NCBI RefSeq assembly: GCF_900094805.1
Contig: NZ_FMAT01000003.1
Span: forward strand, 368,783-432,782
DNA from: Arthrobacter sp. NIO-1057
GTDB taxonomy: Bacteria > Actinomycetota > Actinomycetes > Actinomycetales > Micrococcaceae
Reading direction: 5' to 3'
DNA: 64,000 nucleotides
Below are positions 44,626-53,906 of the stretch, piece after piece. Under the pieces are notes generated by a model. The model saw nothing but the letters and a program-made list of their open reading frames with translations, ran no database searches and had not been told where the DNA came from. The position numbers and the translations under genes are program-made. The number at the start of each line of letters is the position of its first letter. Position 1 is the first letter of the stretch.

Positions 44626-45752
44626 AGCGATACCTCACGCAGTCGTGCAGCCGTCTGTTCCGGCGTAATGTCATTGATGAAGGCGCCCATGGCGGCTTCG
44701 GATCCAGCCAAGAATTTGAGCTTGTCAGCTGCGCGTCGTGGACTGGTTAGTTGTAGGTGCAGTCGTGTGGCTTCACGGTCGGCATCATTAATTGGTGCTT
44801 GGTGCCAGGCAGCAATATACGGAGTCGGGGTGTCATACAGGCCATCAAATCGGCGCAGCAGATCCCGATACATGATTGCGAGTTCGTCTTTTTCTTCCTC
44901 GGTCAGTGCAGCAAAATCTGGCACGTGACGGTGTGGCACTAGATGCGCTTCCAAGGGCCAGCGAGCGGCGTAAGGAACAAATACAGTGAAGTGCTCGCCG
45001 CGCGAAACAATGCGTGATCCGTCGGCAATCTCTGACTCAAGGATCTCTCCGAGCAACGCTGTTTGCGTCTTCTCGAAGTGATCCCGGGCCCGCTGCGCGA
45101 TCTTTTTCGCAGTGGGTGTCACATAGGGGTAAGCGTAAATCTGACCGTGCGGATGGTGCAGGGTCACACCAATGTCCTGACCTCGATTTTCAAAGACAAA
45201 AACCTGCTCAATGCCTTCTTTGGCCGAAAGTTCCCGGGTGCGATGCGCCCAGGCTTCGACCACTGTGCGGGCTCGCTCATCAGTCAAGGAACCGAAGGAT
45301 CCAGCATGATCTGGGGTGAAAACAACTACCTCACAGCGGCCTACGGCTGGCACTGGAGCGTCCGTAATTGGTGCTCCGAGTTCCGGAGAGTGGATCTGGC
45401 CTAGTGCTGGGCCAAGGGATGGGAAACGGTTTTCAAAAACCACCACATCAAAATCTTCGGTCGGGATTTCACTGTGGCGTCCGCCCACACTCGGGCACAG
45501 CGGACACTGTTCCTTGGGTGGCAGGTAGGTGCGCGACTGACGGTGTGCTGCAACGGCAACCCAGTCTCCGGTCAATCGGTCAAGGCGCAGTTCTCCGGGT
45601 TCACCACGAGGATCAAGTTCACGATCGTCGATGATTTCGGTGGGAATAGCATGCCCAGGATCTGCGAAAAATACTGATTCGCGACCATCAGCCAATCGAT
45701 GGCTAATCCAGTGGTCGGCGAGCGCTTTGGCCTCGAAATTTTCGGCTACCAT
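44622..45752 (-). CDS. galT: Galactose-1-phosphate uridylyltransferase
   Basis: 376-residue HIT-superfamily enzyme of the Leloir pathway. The active-site block LHHPHGQIYAYPYVTP contains the uridylylated His of the HPH motif; CPLCP near residue 85 provides zinc-type ligands. Its ATG overlaps the stop of the DeoR gene by one base (TGATG), and its end overlaps galK. Transfers UMP from UDP-glucose to galactose 1-phosphate. Confidence 0.95.
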   Translation of the reverse strand: MVAENFEAKALADHWISHRLADGRESVFFADPGHAIPTEIIDDRELDPRGEPGELRLDRLTGDWVAVAAHRQSRTYLPPKEQCPLCPSVGGRHSEIPTEDFDVVVFENRFPSLGPALGQIHSPELGAPITDAPVPAVGRCEVVVFTPDHAGSFGSLTDERARTVVEAWAHRTRELSAKEGIEQVFVFENRGQDIGVTLHHPHGQIYAYPYVTPTAKKIAQRARDHFEKTQTALLGEILESEIADGSRIVSRGEHFTVFVPYAARWPLEAHLVPHRHVPDFAALTEEEKDELAIMYRDLLRRFDGLYDTPTPYIAAWHQAPINDADREATRLHLQLTSPRRAADKLKFLAGSEAAMGAFINDITPEQTAARLREVSL

Positions 45753-46534
45753 CAGGCCTTCTCCAGTCGTAGGTCATGAATGTGCTCTGAGATGGCGTCT
45801 ACATCCGCGAGGGACAATCCGTCATCGGTGATGAGTGTGTCAATGGCGTCGAGCTCGGCAATTCGGTAGAGACCTTTGGTTCCGAATTTGCTGTGGTCGG
45901 CGAGCAATACGTTGTTGTTGCTGTGCTCGAGGAAGAGTCGATTAACGTCAACTTCCATCATGTTTGGTGTACTCAGGCCGTCTTCAATGCTGAATCCGTG
46001 GACGCCCATGAAGCAACGATCTACGTGCAGCGATGCGATGGAAGCGGTGGCTAGCGGTCCCACCAGCGCATCTGAGACGGTGCGCATGCCACCGGTGAGA
46101 AGTACTGTTTGCCCTTCTACCGGCGCATCCTGAAGCAGGTCTGCGATCCTAGGCGAATTGGTGACCACGGTAATACGTGGAATCTGGCGTAGGGCTCGCG
46201 CGAGCGCGAAAGTGGTAGTTCCGGAGGTCAGGGACACCGACATTCCCGGTTCTACGAGCTTGGCGGCGGCCGTTGCGATCGCGGCCTTTTCTGGTAGCTG
46301 TAACTGGGACTTGCTCTGGAAGCCTGGCTCATCTGCAGAAGACCCCGATTGCAGCTCTGCTCCGCCGTGGACCTTGTTCAGTTCGCCGGCTTTGACCAAT
46401 CGGTTCAAGTCGCGACGCACGGTCATGTCTGATACGCCGAACTCCTGTGCAAGATCTGCAACTTTGGCAGCACCGGCAGCGCGGACACGTTCCAGAATTA
46501 GCTGGCGGCGACGCCCTGGCAGAATTTCGCTCAC
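45752..46534 (-). CDS. DeoR-family regulator of gal operon
   Basis: 260-residue repressor: N-terminal DeoR winged helix (RRQLILERVRAAGAAKVADLA then FGVSDMTVRRDLNRLVKAGEL, residues about 9-52) and a C-terminal sugar-phosphate sensor of the isomerase-like DeoR fold (SLTSGTTTFALARAL, HGFSIEDGLSTPN, DHSKFGTKGL). First gene of its operon with galT, galK and galE. It is divergent from the alpha-galactosidase/ABC importer operon and probably controls both. Confidence 0.9.
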   Translation of the reverse strand: MSEILPGRRRQLILERVRAAGAAKVADLAQEFGVSDMTVRRDLNRLVKAGELNKVHGGAELQSGSSADEPGFQSKSQLQLPEKAAIATAAAKLVEPGMSVSLTSGTTTFALARALRQIPRITVVTNSPRIADLLQDAPVEGQTVLLTGGMRTVSDALVGPLATASIASLHVDRCFMGVHGFSIEDGLSTPNMMEVDVNRLFLEHSNNNVLLADHSKFGTKGLYRIAELDAIDTLITDDGLSLADVDAISEHIHDLRLEKA

Positions 46535-46580
46535 AGTCTCTCCTACTTTCTCGCCGCACGCGACAGTGTTGATTCCTGTT

Positions 46581-46654
46581 CATAATCTAAACATAAACAT
46601 GTCTATTTCAACAGTCTTGTTGTTTAGTTATGTTCATTCTACTATGATCTAAAC
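46581..46654. promoter_or_regulatory. Putative DeoR operator region
   Basis: AT-rich divergent promoter with repeated elements: ATCTAAAC at 46585-46592 and at 46647-46654, and the inverse GTTTAG at 46622-46627, together with AACATAAAC and TTATGTTC. Multiple short direct and inverted repeats of this kind are usual for DeoR-family operators. Assignment is tentative. Confidence 0.5.
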
Positions 46655-46700
46655 CACAGACCTGACAACGTTGCCCTAAGGCCTTCAACGAGGAACGCAC

Positions 46701-48968
46701 ATGACTCAGCATGCAGAACAACTAAACATCAACACGCAGTGCCACGTTCACTTGAACAGTGGTGACGTGTCAGTACTTATAGATCTCGGTGAACAACAAC
46801 TACCATCCATCGTCCACTGGGGCGCATCGCTCGGACAGGTTTCCGCTGCCCAAGCGACCACCTTGGCCAAGGCCAATGTCAACCACTTCACTGCGAACAA
46901 CCAAGACCTCCCGGTACGCACTGACATTCTCGGTTCCCTCCACGCAGGTTGGTCAGGGCGCCCAGGACTCAGCGGAACTCGCGTCGGTCAAAACTGGTCC
47001 CCTAAGTTCACGCTCACCTCAGCTAGCCTGAACAGCACCAACGAGCGGCAAATCTGCATCACTGACGGCCTGGTCAGCGCCTCGGCAGCAACCCTGAACA
47101 TCGTTGCGGTTGACTCCCACAGCAACCTCGAACTGACGGTCGACATCGAACTGACCACGCAGGGCGTAGTCCGCACCCGCGGAACACTTCGCAACACTGC
47201 CTCCGAGGCCTACCAGGTTCACGAATTTGGCCTCATCCTCCCACTACCAACCCATGCCGCCGAGATCTTGGACTTTGCCGGCCACTGGGGCAAGGAACGC
47301 GTTCCACAGCGCCGAGAACTGACCATCGGCACCCACATGCGTGAAAACCGCAAGGGTCGCACCGGAGCGGATGCCGCCTACGTACTGAACGTCGGCGAGC
47401 CAGGATTCGACTTTGCCAATGGCGAGTTGTGGGGACTGCACCTGGGTTACTCCGGCAACCAGCGTGTCTGGGCTGAGAAACTCTATGACGGTAACCGTGC
47501 CTTTGGCGCCAGCGAAATTCTGGCACCGGGAGAAATTGAACTTGCACGCGGCGAAACCATCAGCACCCCATGGATTTACGGCATCTACGGCGTCGGCCTC
47601 GACGAGCAAGCCCACCGACTTCACAGCTGGCTGCGTGGTCGCCCCTCACACCCAAAGCGCGCCCGTCCGGTGACCCTAAACGTATGGGAAGCGGTGTACT
47701 TCAACCACGACGAAACCAAGCTGAAGCAGCTGGCGGATCGTGCTGCAGAACTCGGCGTGGAGCGCTACGTTTTGGATGATGGCTGGTTCGGTTCACGCCG
47801 CGATGACACCTCAGGACTAGGCGACTGGACCGTCTCCCCGGAGGTATGGCCTCAGGGTTTGAATACATTGATTGACCACGTCACCTCGCTGGGCATGGAA
47901 TTTGGCCTGTGGTTTGAACCAGAAATGGTCAACATCGATTCTGACGTAGCCCGCGAACACCCTGAATGGATCATGGCACCAGCAGGACGCCTGCCGACCG
48001 AGAGTCGCAATCAGCAGGTACTGAACCTGGCCATCGACGAAGCTTACGCTCACGTCCGTGACCAGATGGTGGCAGTTCTCGAAGCTCACAACATTGCCTA
48101 CATCAAGTGGGACCACAACCGGGACCTGCTCGAAGCCGGCAACCAGCTCACTGGCAAGGCGTCAGTACACGCCCAAACCCTGGCCGCTTACCGTCTGATG
48201 GCCGAGCTTAAGGAACGCTTCCCAGAACTTGAAATCGAATCCTGCTCCTCCGGCGGAGCTCGTGTTGACCTCGGCGTTCTGGAATTCACTGACCGTGTTT
48301 GGGTTTCGGACGACATCGACCCATTTGAACGTCAGCAGATGCACCGCTGGACCCAGCAGCTTATTCCTGCCGAGCTAATGGGCTCCCACGTAGCTTCCGG
48401 CGCTTCACACACTACGCACCGCAATCACAGCCTGCACTACCGTGCAGGCACCGCGTTCTGGGGCCATATGGGCATCGAATGGGACCTCACCCAAGCGGAC
48501 CCCGAAGATATGAAGGAACTACGAGCTTGGATCGAAGCCCACAAGGCACATCGCGATCTGCTACACAACGGACGACTGGTTCGCGTGGATCAATTTGATT
48601 CATCCCTGGATATCCATGGCGTAGTCAGCCAAGACAAGACCGAAGCAATCTTTGCTGTGGTCTCCTTGGCTCTGGCTGACACCGACCCCGTTGGAAAGTT
48701 CCGTTTCACCGGACTAGATGAATCGCTGGACTACGAAATCCTCGATATCACTCCAGGATTTGAAGCCAGCGCCGAATATCAAGGACGTCACCCACAATCA
48801 GCACACCGCGAGCTGAACATGCGCTTGCCAGGCTGGTGGCCTGTAGACGGTCCCGTCACTCTTAGTGGCGCTGGATTGAGCAAGGCTGGCGTCTTCAGCC
48901 CATGGCTCAACCCAGAATCACTGCGCATTCTGCACCTACGTGCACTACCATCTAAGGGATCAAAATGA
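46701..48968 (+). CDS. Alpha-galactosidase, GH36 family
   Basis: 755-residue cytoplasmic enzyme splitting melibiose- and raffinose-type alpha-galactosides. N-terminal beta-sandwich, central barrel with LDDGWFGSRRDDTSGLGDW, FGLWFEPEMVN, the nucleophile Asp471 in YIKWDHNRD, and the acid/base Asp537 in VWVSDDIDP after SCSSGGARVDLG. The ATG at 46701 has GAGGAA upstream. No signal peptide. It is first in an operon with a CUT1 sugar importer; its stop overlaps the first permease gene by 4 bases. Confidence 0.95.
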   Translation: MTQHAEQLNINTQCHVHLNSGDVSVLIDLGEQQLPSIVHWGASLGQVSAAQATTLAKANVNHFTANNQDLPVRTDILGSLHAGWSGRPGLSGTRVGQNWSPKFTLTSASLNSTNERQICITDGLVSASAATLNIVAVDSHSNLELTVDIELTTQGVVRTRGTLRNTASEAYQVHEFGLILPLPTHAAEILDFAGHWGKERVPQRRELTIGTHMRENRKGRTGADAAYVLNVGEPGFDFANGELWGLHLGYSGNQRVWAEKLYDGNRAFGASEILAPGEIELARGETISTPWIYGIYGVGLDEQAHRLHSWLRGRPSHPKRARPVTLNVWEAVYFNHDETKLKQLADRAAELGVERYVLDDGWFGSRRDDTSGLGDWTVSPEVWPQGLNTLIDHVTSLGMEFGLWFEPEMVNIDSDVAREHPEWIMAPAGRLPTESRNQQVLNLAIDEAYAHVRDQMVAVLEAHNIAYIKWDHNRDLLEAGNQLTGKASVHAQTLAAYRLMAELKERFPELEIESCSSGGARVDLGVLEFTDRVWVSDDIDPFERQQMHRWTQQLIPAELMGSHVASGASHTTHRNHSLHYRAGTAFWGHMGIEWDLTQADPEDMKELRAWIEAHKAHRDLLHNGRLVRVDQFDSSLDIHGVVSQDKTEAIFAVVSLALADTDPVGKFRFTGLDESLDYEILDITPGFEASAEYQGRHPQSAHRELNMRLPGWWPVDGPVTLSGAGLSKAGVFSPWLNPESLRILHLRALPSKGSK

Positions 48969-49885
48969 GTTCCTCGACCAACTACCGCTCACTGGGCGCT
49001 GCGAAACGTAGCCGTGCATCAAAGCAGGACCTGCGTCTGGCCATCATCTTCCTGACTCCAGCAGCCATCGGCTTTTTGGTGTTCTTGGTGTGGCCAACCC
49101 TGCGCGGAATCTGGCTGAGCTTCACCTCCTACAACCTACTGACCCCAGCTGAATTTGTAGGTTTCGCCAACTATGAACGCATGCTTGGCGACCCAGTGTT
49201 CTGGAACTCGATGAAGGTCACCGTAGAGTACGTGGTCATCAACATCGGGCTGCAAACGGCGATCGCGTTGATCATCGCCTTGCTGATGCACCGGCTGACC
49301 CAATCCACACTATTGCGCGGTATCGTCCTGATGCCCTATCTGGTCTCCAACGTCGTGACCGCCATCGTGTTCCTGTGGGTTCTGGACGTTCAGTTCGGTG
49401 TAGCCAACCAGGTTCTTGAATGGATCGGCGTGGACAAGATTGGTTTCCTCTCCAGCGAAACCTGGGCCATCCCTACCATCGCGTTGATCAATGTTTGGCG
49501 CCACGTCGGATACACTGCTCTACTGATTTTTGCCGGTTTGCAGATGCTACCCAACGACGTTTTTGAAGCTGCCAAGTTGGACGGCGCGGGCGAATTCCGC
49601 TCCTTCTTCTCCATCACCATGCCACTGCTACGTCCAATCATGGCGTTAGTGCTGATCATGACCGTCATTGGTTCTTTCCAGGTCTTTGATACGGTCGCGG
49701 TGACTACCGGCGGCGGCCCAGCTAACGCCACCAATGTCTTGCAGCTATACATCTACGACGTTGCCTTCGGCCGTTTCCAGTTCGGATACGCCTCAGCAAT
49801 GTCAGTAGCCCTGCTGCTCGTTTTGGGCATCATCACCTTCATCCAATTCCGCTTGACCCGTGCCGGGTCCAGCGACATGAACTAA
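48965..49885 (+). CDS. Sugar ABC transporter permease (CUT1, MalF type)
   Basis: 306-residue inner-membrane permease with six hydrophobic helices and the EAA-loop region beginning EAAKLDGAGEFRSFFSITMPLL. Starts with ATGA overlap on the alpha-galactosidase gene. Pairs with the permease at 49899 to form the channel for the galactoside bound by the lipoprotein at 50847. No ATPase gene is present in the operon, so a shared MsiK-like ATPase elsewhere in the genome is probably used, as is common in actinobacteria. Confidence 0.93.
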   Translation: MSSSTNYRSLGAAKRSRASKQDLRLAIIFLTPAAIGFLVFLVWPTLRGIWLSFTSYNLLTPAEFVGFANYERMLGDPVFWNSMKVTVEYVVINIGLQTAIALIIALLMHRLTQSTLLRGIVLMPYLVSNVVTAIVFLWVLDVQFGVANQVLEWIGVDKIGFLSSETWAIPTIALINVWRHVGYTALLIFAGLQMLPNDVFEAAKLDGAGEFRSFFSITMPLLRPIMALVLIMTVIGSFQVFDTVAVTTGGGPANATNVLQLYIYDVAFGRFQFGYASAMSVALLLVLGIITFIQFRLTRAGSSDMN

Positions 49886-49898
49886 CGGCGGTTCAACC

Positions 49899-50837
49899 AT
49901 GACAACAACAGCAGCTCGTCGCGTAGAAGCGAACATAGAGCCAAAGCCAACCAAAACCCGTCGCAGGCTCTCCCCCGGTCGCATCGTAGCCTGGGCGATC
50001 ATGATTCTGGTCATTATCGTGACGCTCTTCCCTTTCTACTGGATGCTACGCACCGCGTTATCCACTAACCCCGGTCTGCAGGCTAACCCGGATTCTTGGT
50101 TACCACCAGAATTCACCTTTGGTGCCTTTGAACGCGTCTTCGGATTGCAAGACACCGAACAGGCCATCGCTGAAGGCGGGTCCGGAACGCAGCTGAACTT
50201 CTGGCGCTACCTGCTGAACTCGGTGTTTGTCTCCACGCTGATTACCGTATGCCAGCTGGCCTTCTCAGCCATGGCGGCCTTCGCTTTCTCACGTTTGAAC
50301 TGGCCTGGCCGAGACAAGGTTTTTGCGATCTTCATCGGAGGCCTGATGGTCCCTTCGATCTTCACCTTGCTACCGAACTTCGTTCTGATCAAACAGCTGG
50401 GCCTGATCGATAATCTGCTGGGCATCGCCCTCCCCACGATGTTCATGACACCATTTGCGGTGTTCTTCTTCCGCCAGTTCTTCTTGAACGTACCTAAAGA
50501 AATCGAAGAGGCGGCGCTGCTGGACGGGGTCTCCAAAATGGGAACCTTCTTCCGTGTTGTACTTCCTATGTCTAGCTCGCCACTGGCCACTCTGGGCATC
50601 CTGACTTACATCAGTTCATGGAATGACTACTTCTGGCCTCTGATGGTTTCCTACACCGATTCCTCACGAGTACTCACTGTCGCTTTGGGCGTCTTCCGCT
50701 CCCAGTCCCCACAGTCCGGAACGGACTGGGCAGGACTGATGGCGGCAACGCTGGTCGCGGCACTTCCGATGATCCTGCTCTTCGGTGTCTTCGCCAAGCG
50801 CATCGTTAATTCCATCGGTTTCAGCGGCATCAAATAG
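49899..50837 (+). CDS. Sugar ABC transporter permease (CUT1, MalG type)
   Basis: 312-residue permease with an N-terminal cytoplasmic stretch rich in Arg/Lys, a first helix at about 30-50 (VAWAIMILVIIVTLFPFYWM) and the EAA loop EIEEAALLDGVSKMGTFFRVVLPM. It lies 13 bp after the MalF-type gene and 9 bp before the binding-protein gene. Same transporter as its neighbours. Confidence 0.93.
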   Translation: MTTTAARRVEANIEPKPTKTRRRLSPGRIVAWAIMILVIIVTLFPFYWMLRTALSTNPGLQANPDSWLPPEFTFGAFERVFGLQDTEQAIAEGGSGTQLNFWRYLLNSVFVSTLITVCQLAFSAMAAFAFSRLNWPGRDKVFAIFIGGLMVPSIFTLLPNFVLIKQLGLIDNLLGIALPTMFMTPFAVFFFRQFFLNVPKEIEEAALLDGVSKMGTFFRVVLPMSSSPLATLGILTYISSWNDYFWPLMVSYTDSSRVLTVALGVFRSQSPQSGTDWAGLMAATLVAALPMILLFGVFAKRIVNSIGFSGIK

Positions 50838-50846
50838 GAGATTCTG

Positions 50847-52214
50847 ATGAATGCTAACCAACTTCCCGCAAAGACGCGCGCAGCGCGGTTCACCGCAGTG
50901 CTGGCCACCGCGGCACTGGCCTTGACCGGTTGCGCTGGCACCACTGAAAATGCCCAGCCTTCAAACACCATTGACTACTGGATGTGGGACACCAGCCAGC
51001 TGCCTTCGTACCAAAAGTGCGCCGCCGACTTTGAAAAAGCCAATCCTGACTTGAAGGTGAAAATCACCCAGTACGGTTGGGGTGACTACTGGAGCAAGCT
51101 GACCGCAAGCTTCATCGCAGGCACCGGACCGGATGTGTTCACGAACCATGTCTCGCAGTATCCACAGTTCGTTTCACTGGATGTGCTCGCACCATTGGAT
51201 GATTTCAAGGACATCCAAGGTGTGGACCAGGAAGCTTTCCAAGACGGATTGAAGGATCTGTGGACGGGACCGGACGGCAAGCAGTACGGCATGCCCAAGG
51301 ACTGGGACACCATTGCGATGTACTACAACCAGAAGATTCTGGACGAAGCCGGCGTAGATCCCAAAGAGATCTCCGATTCCCAGTTCTCTCCGGAGGGCGG
51401 TGGCAGTTTTGAAAAACTAGTCGCTCACCTCAGCATTGATGCCAACGGAGTTCGAGGTGATGAGCCAGGCTTCGATAAGAACCACGTCAAGGTATATGGT
51501 CTTGGGCTTTCCAACGCCGGTGGCGACAATGCTGGCCAGTCACAGTGGGCAGGTTTTGCTGCCACCAACGGCTGGCAGGCCACCGACCAGCCACTGTGGG
51601 GAACCCACTACAACTACGACGATCCCAAAGTCCAAGAAACTCTCGACTGGTATTTCGGGCTCAGCGACAAGGGCTTCATGCCTCGCTACGGCCAGTTCAA
51701 TTCGGCCGATGGTGTCCTCGGTCAGGTCACCTCCGGTTCCGTAGCCATGGTCAGCGATGGTGCCTGGATGAACGCATCCTATATATCGAGCGACACCAAG
51801 ATCGGCGCCGCTCGTCTGCCCAAGGGTCCGGATGGTACTAGCAAATCCGTAATCAATGGCCTAGCGGACTCCGTGGTCAAGAGCAGCGACAACCAGGAGG
51901 GCGGTGCACGCTGGGTGGCTTACTTAGCCAGCAAGCAATGCCAGGATGTTGTAGCTAAGGCCGGCGTGGTCTTCCCATCGCGGACTGACGCCACCAACAT
52001 CACGTCCAAGATCTACGCACAACAAGGCCTGGACCCTACAGCCTTCACCGGGCCGGTCAAAGATGGCAACACCTTCTACCTGCCAGTCACTGACCACGGT
52101 GCCGATGTCACTTCGCTGATCATTCCCGCTCTTGAAGATCTCTGGGCGAATCGGCAGCCTGCGTCGACCCTGAACGGAACGAACGACGCGATCAACAACG
52201 TGTTCATCAAGTAG
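50847..52214 (+). CDS. Sugar-binding lipoprotein (CUT1 ABC transporter)
   Basis: 455-residue extracellular solute-binding protein, family 1. Signal peptide with lipobox LTGC and lipid-anchor Cys29. The two lobes follow, with NTIDYWMWDTSQLPSYQKCAADFEK-type start and GDYWSKLTASFIAGTGPDVF. ATG at 50847 after AGGAG. It completes the alpha-galactosidase operon, so its ligand is probably raffinose, melibiose or another alpha-galactoside; this is inferred from the enzyme. A strong terminator follows. Confidence 0.92.
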   Translation: MNANQLPAKTRAARFTAVLATAALALTGCAGTTENAQPSNTIDYWMWDTSQLPSYQKCAADFEKANPDLKVKITQYGWGDYWSKLTASFIAGTGPDVFTNHVSQYPQFVSLDVLAPLDDFKDIQGVDQEAFQDGLKDLWTGPDGKQYGMPKDWDTIAMYYNQKILDEAGVDPKEISDSQFSPEGGGSFEKLVAHLSIDANGVRGDEPGFDKNHVKVYGLGLSNAGGDNAGQSQWAGFAATNGWQATDQPLWGTHYNYDDPKVQETLDWYFGLSDKGFMPRYGQFNSADGVLGQVTSGSVAMVSDGAWMNASYISSDTKIGAARLPKGPDGTSKSVINGLADSVVKSSDNQEGGARWVAYLASKQCQDVVAKAGVVFPSRTDATNITSKIYAQQGLDPTAFTGPVKDGNTFYLPVTDHGADVTSLIIPALEDLWANRQPASTLNGTNDAINNVFIK

Positions 52215-52226
52215 CACTCTGCAATC

Positions 52227-52268
52227 AAAGATGTAGCCGACAACCGCATGGTTGTCGGCTACATCTTT
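52227..52268. terminator. Bidirectional terminator
   Basis: Perfect 19-bp stem AAAGATGTAGCCGACAACC (52227-52245) and complement (52250-52268) with a GCAT loop and flanking A/T runs, between convergent genes ending at 52214 and 52296. Confidence 0.93.
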
Positions 52269-52295
52269 TGGTGCACAGTGATGGTTGGTACCGAG

Positions 52296-53831
52296 TCAGT
52301 GATCCTGGGATTCCGCCAACTTCGGCACAGGCATCTGGATCTGCCCGGTTTGGATCTTCTCGAATTCATCCGGTGAGACGACAGGGATTTCGTAACCTTC
52401 CTTGTCGATTAGCTTGCCGTTTTCGAAGTGGTCGCCTTCGATCAGCCCACAGATCTCTTCTTGTTTCACCATGCGCGGTGGGGCTGCTGAAAATACCGAA
52501 GCGTTCTTGGTATTCCCGAACTTGAATTCGTTGAACAACAGGTTCAACAGGACTGCCATGATGGCCGCGGAAGAAATTCCGGAGTGGAAGATGGTTTCAA
52601 ACCAGGTAGGGAAACCGGCATAGAAGTCGGTCTTGACGATCGGGATGCAGCCGAAGGCGATCGATGCAGCCACGATGACCAGGTTCATTCCATCGTATTT
52701 GACCTTGGATAGCGTTCGGATGCCCGAAGCGGCCACGGTACCGAACAGCACAATGCCTGCGCCGCCCAAGACTGGGGTTGGAATGGCAGCAACAACTCTG
52801 CCAAGAATCGGCAGCAGACCGAGAACCATCAAGATTCCGCCACCGGCGGCGACCACAAATCGGCTGGTAATTCCGGTGATCGCTACTAGGCCAACGTTCT
52901 GTGCGAAGGCCGACTGGGTAAAGGTATTGAAGATCGGGGCGATAGCCGAGGAGGCCATGTCGGCGCGAAGACCGTTGGCGATGCGTCGTGAATCGATTTT
53001 GGTTCCTGCGATCTCACCGACGGCAAGAATATCTGCGGTTGTTTCGGTGAGGATCACCAGCACCACAATGGTCATCGAGATGATGCCACCAATTTCAAAG
53101 ACTGGCATTCCAAAAGCCAATGGCTGCGGGAAGGCGAAGATTGCTCCCTCACCGACCTTGGAGAAGTCGGCCATCCCCAAGATGGCGGCAACTACTGTGC
53201 CGAGAATGATTGCTAGGAGAATGGACATCCGCGAAATCGCAGCGTTACCCACCTTGGATAGGAGCAAGACGACCAACAGTGTTCCGGCGGCCAAACCGAT
53301 ATTAGCTAAGGAACCATAGTCATCGGCCTTGGCATCTCCACCCATGGCCCAGTTCGCGGCCACCGGGGTCAACGAGATTCCAATCATCGTGATGACTACG
53401 CCGGTGACTACCGGCGGGAAGAATCGAATAATGCGAGCGAAGAACGGGGCAATGAGCAAACCGATCAGTGCGGCGACGAGTACTGCACCGAACACCGCCG
53501 GAAGTCCCCCGCCACCGTTGACGATGGCCACCATGGTGGCCACTGATGCGAAGGAGGTGCCTTGAACCAGTGGAAGTTGTGCGCCAAAGAATGGGACGCC
53601 GAGGGTCTGCAGCAAGGTAGCAATGCCACCGACGAAGAGGCAGCAGGCCACCAGCAGACCAATATCTGCAGGAGAGACCCCAGCGGCGTTGCCGATGATC
53701 AGTGGTGGGGCGATGATGCCGCCGTACATGGTCAACACATGTTGCAGGCCGTAAGCGAAACTTTTGCCTACAGAAAGTTTTACATCCTCAGGCCGGATGG
53801 ATTTGGTAGATTCATCAGGTGTAGCGCTCAA
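52296..53831 (-). CDS. NCS2-family purine (urate/xanthine) permease
   Basis: 511-residue, 14-helix nucleobase:cation symporter. Family features: YGLQHVLTMYGGIIAPPLIIG near the start, PLVQGTSFASVATM, and the NCS2 signature region with NTFTQSAFAQNVGLVAITGITSRFV. The start is a TTG at 53829-53831, fixed by a strong AGGAGG site 7 bases upstream. It is last in an operon with urate-degrading enzymes, so urate is the most likely substrate, xanthine the alternative. Confidence 0.9.
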   Translation of the reverse strand: MSATPDESTKSIRPEDVKLSVGKSFAYGLQHVLTMYGGIIAPPLIIGNAAGVSPADIGLLVACCLFVGGIATLLQTLGVPFFGAQLPLVQGTSFASVATMVAIVNGGGGLPAVFGAVLVAALIGLLIAPFFARIIRFFPPVVTGVVITMIGISLTPVAANWAMGGDAKADDYGSLANIGLAAGTLLVVLLLSKVGNAAISRMSILLAIILGTVVAAILGMADFSKVGEGAIFAFPQPLAFGMPVFEIGGIISMTIVVLVILTETTADILAVGEIAGTKIDSRRIANGLRADMASSAIAPIFNTFTQSAFAQNVGLVAITGITSRFVVAAGGGILMVLGLLPILGRVVAAIPTPVLGGAGIVLFGTVAASGIRTLSKVKYDGMNLVIVAASIAFGCIPIVKTDFYAGFPTWFETIFHSGISSAAIMAVLLNLLFNEFKFGNTKNASVFSAAPPRMVKQEEICGLIEGDHFENGKLIDKEGYEIPVVSPDEFEKIQTGQIQMPVPKLAESQDH

Positions 53832-53906
53832 GGCTGACCTCCTACGTCAGTCGCTGCCAAGGGTGTGCCAGTGTGTCCGCACCGGCACACCCTCAACGCT
53901 GTTCTG

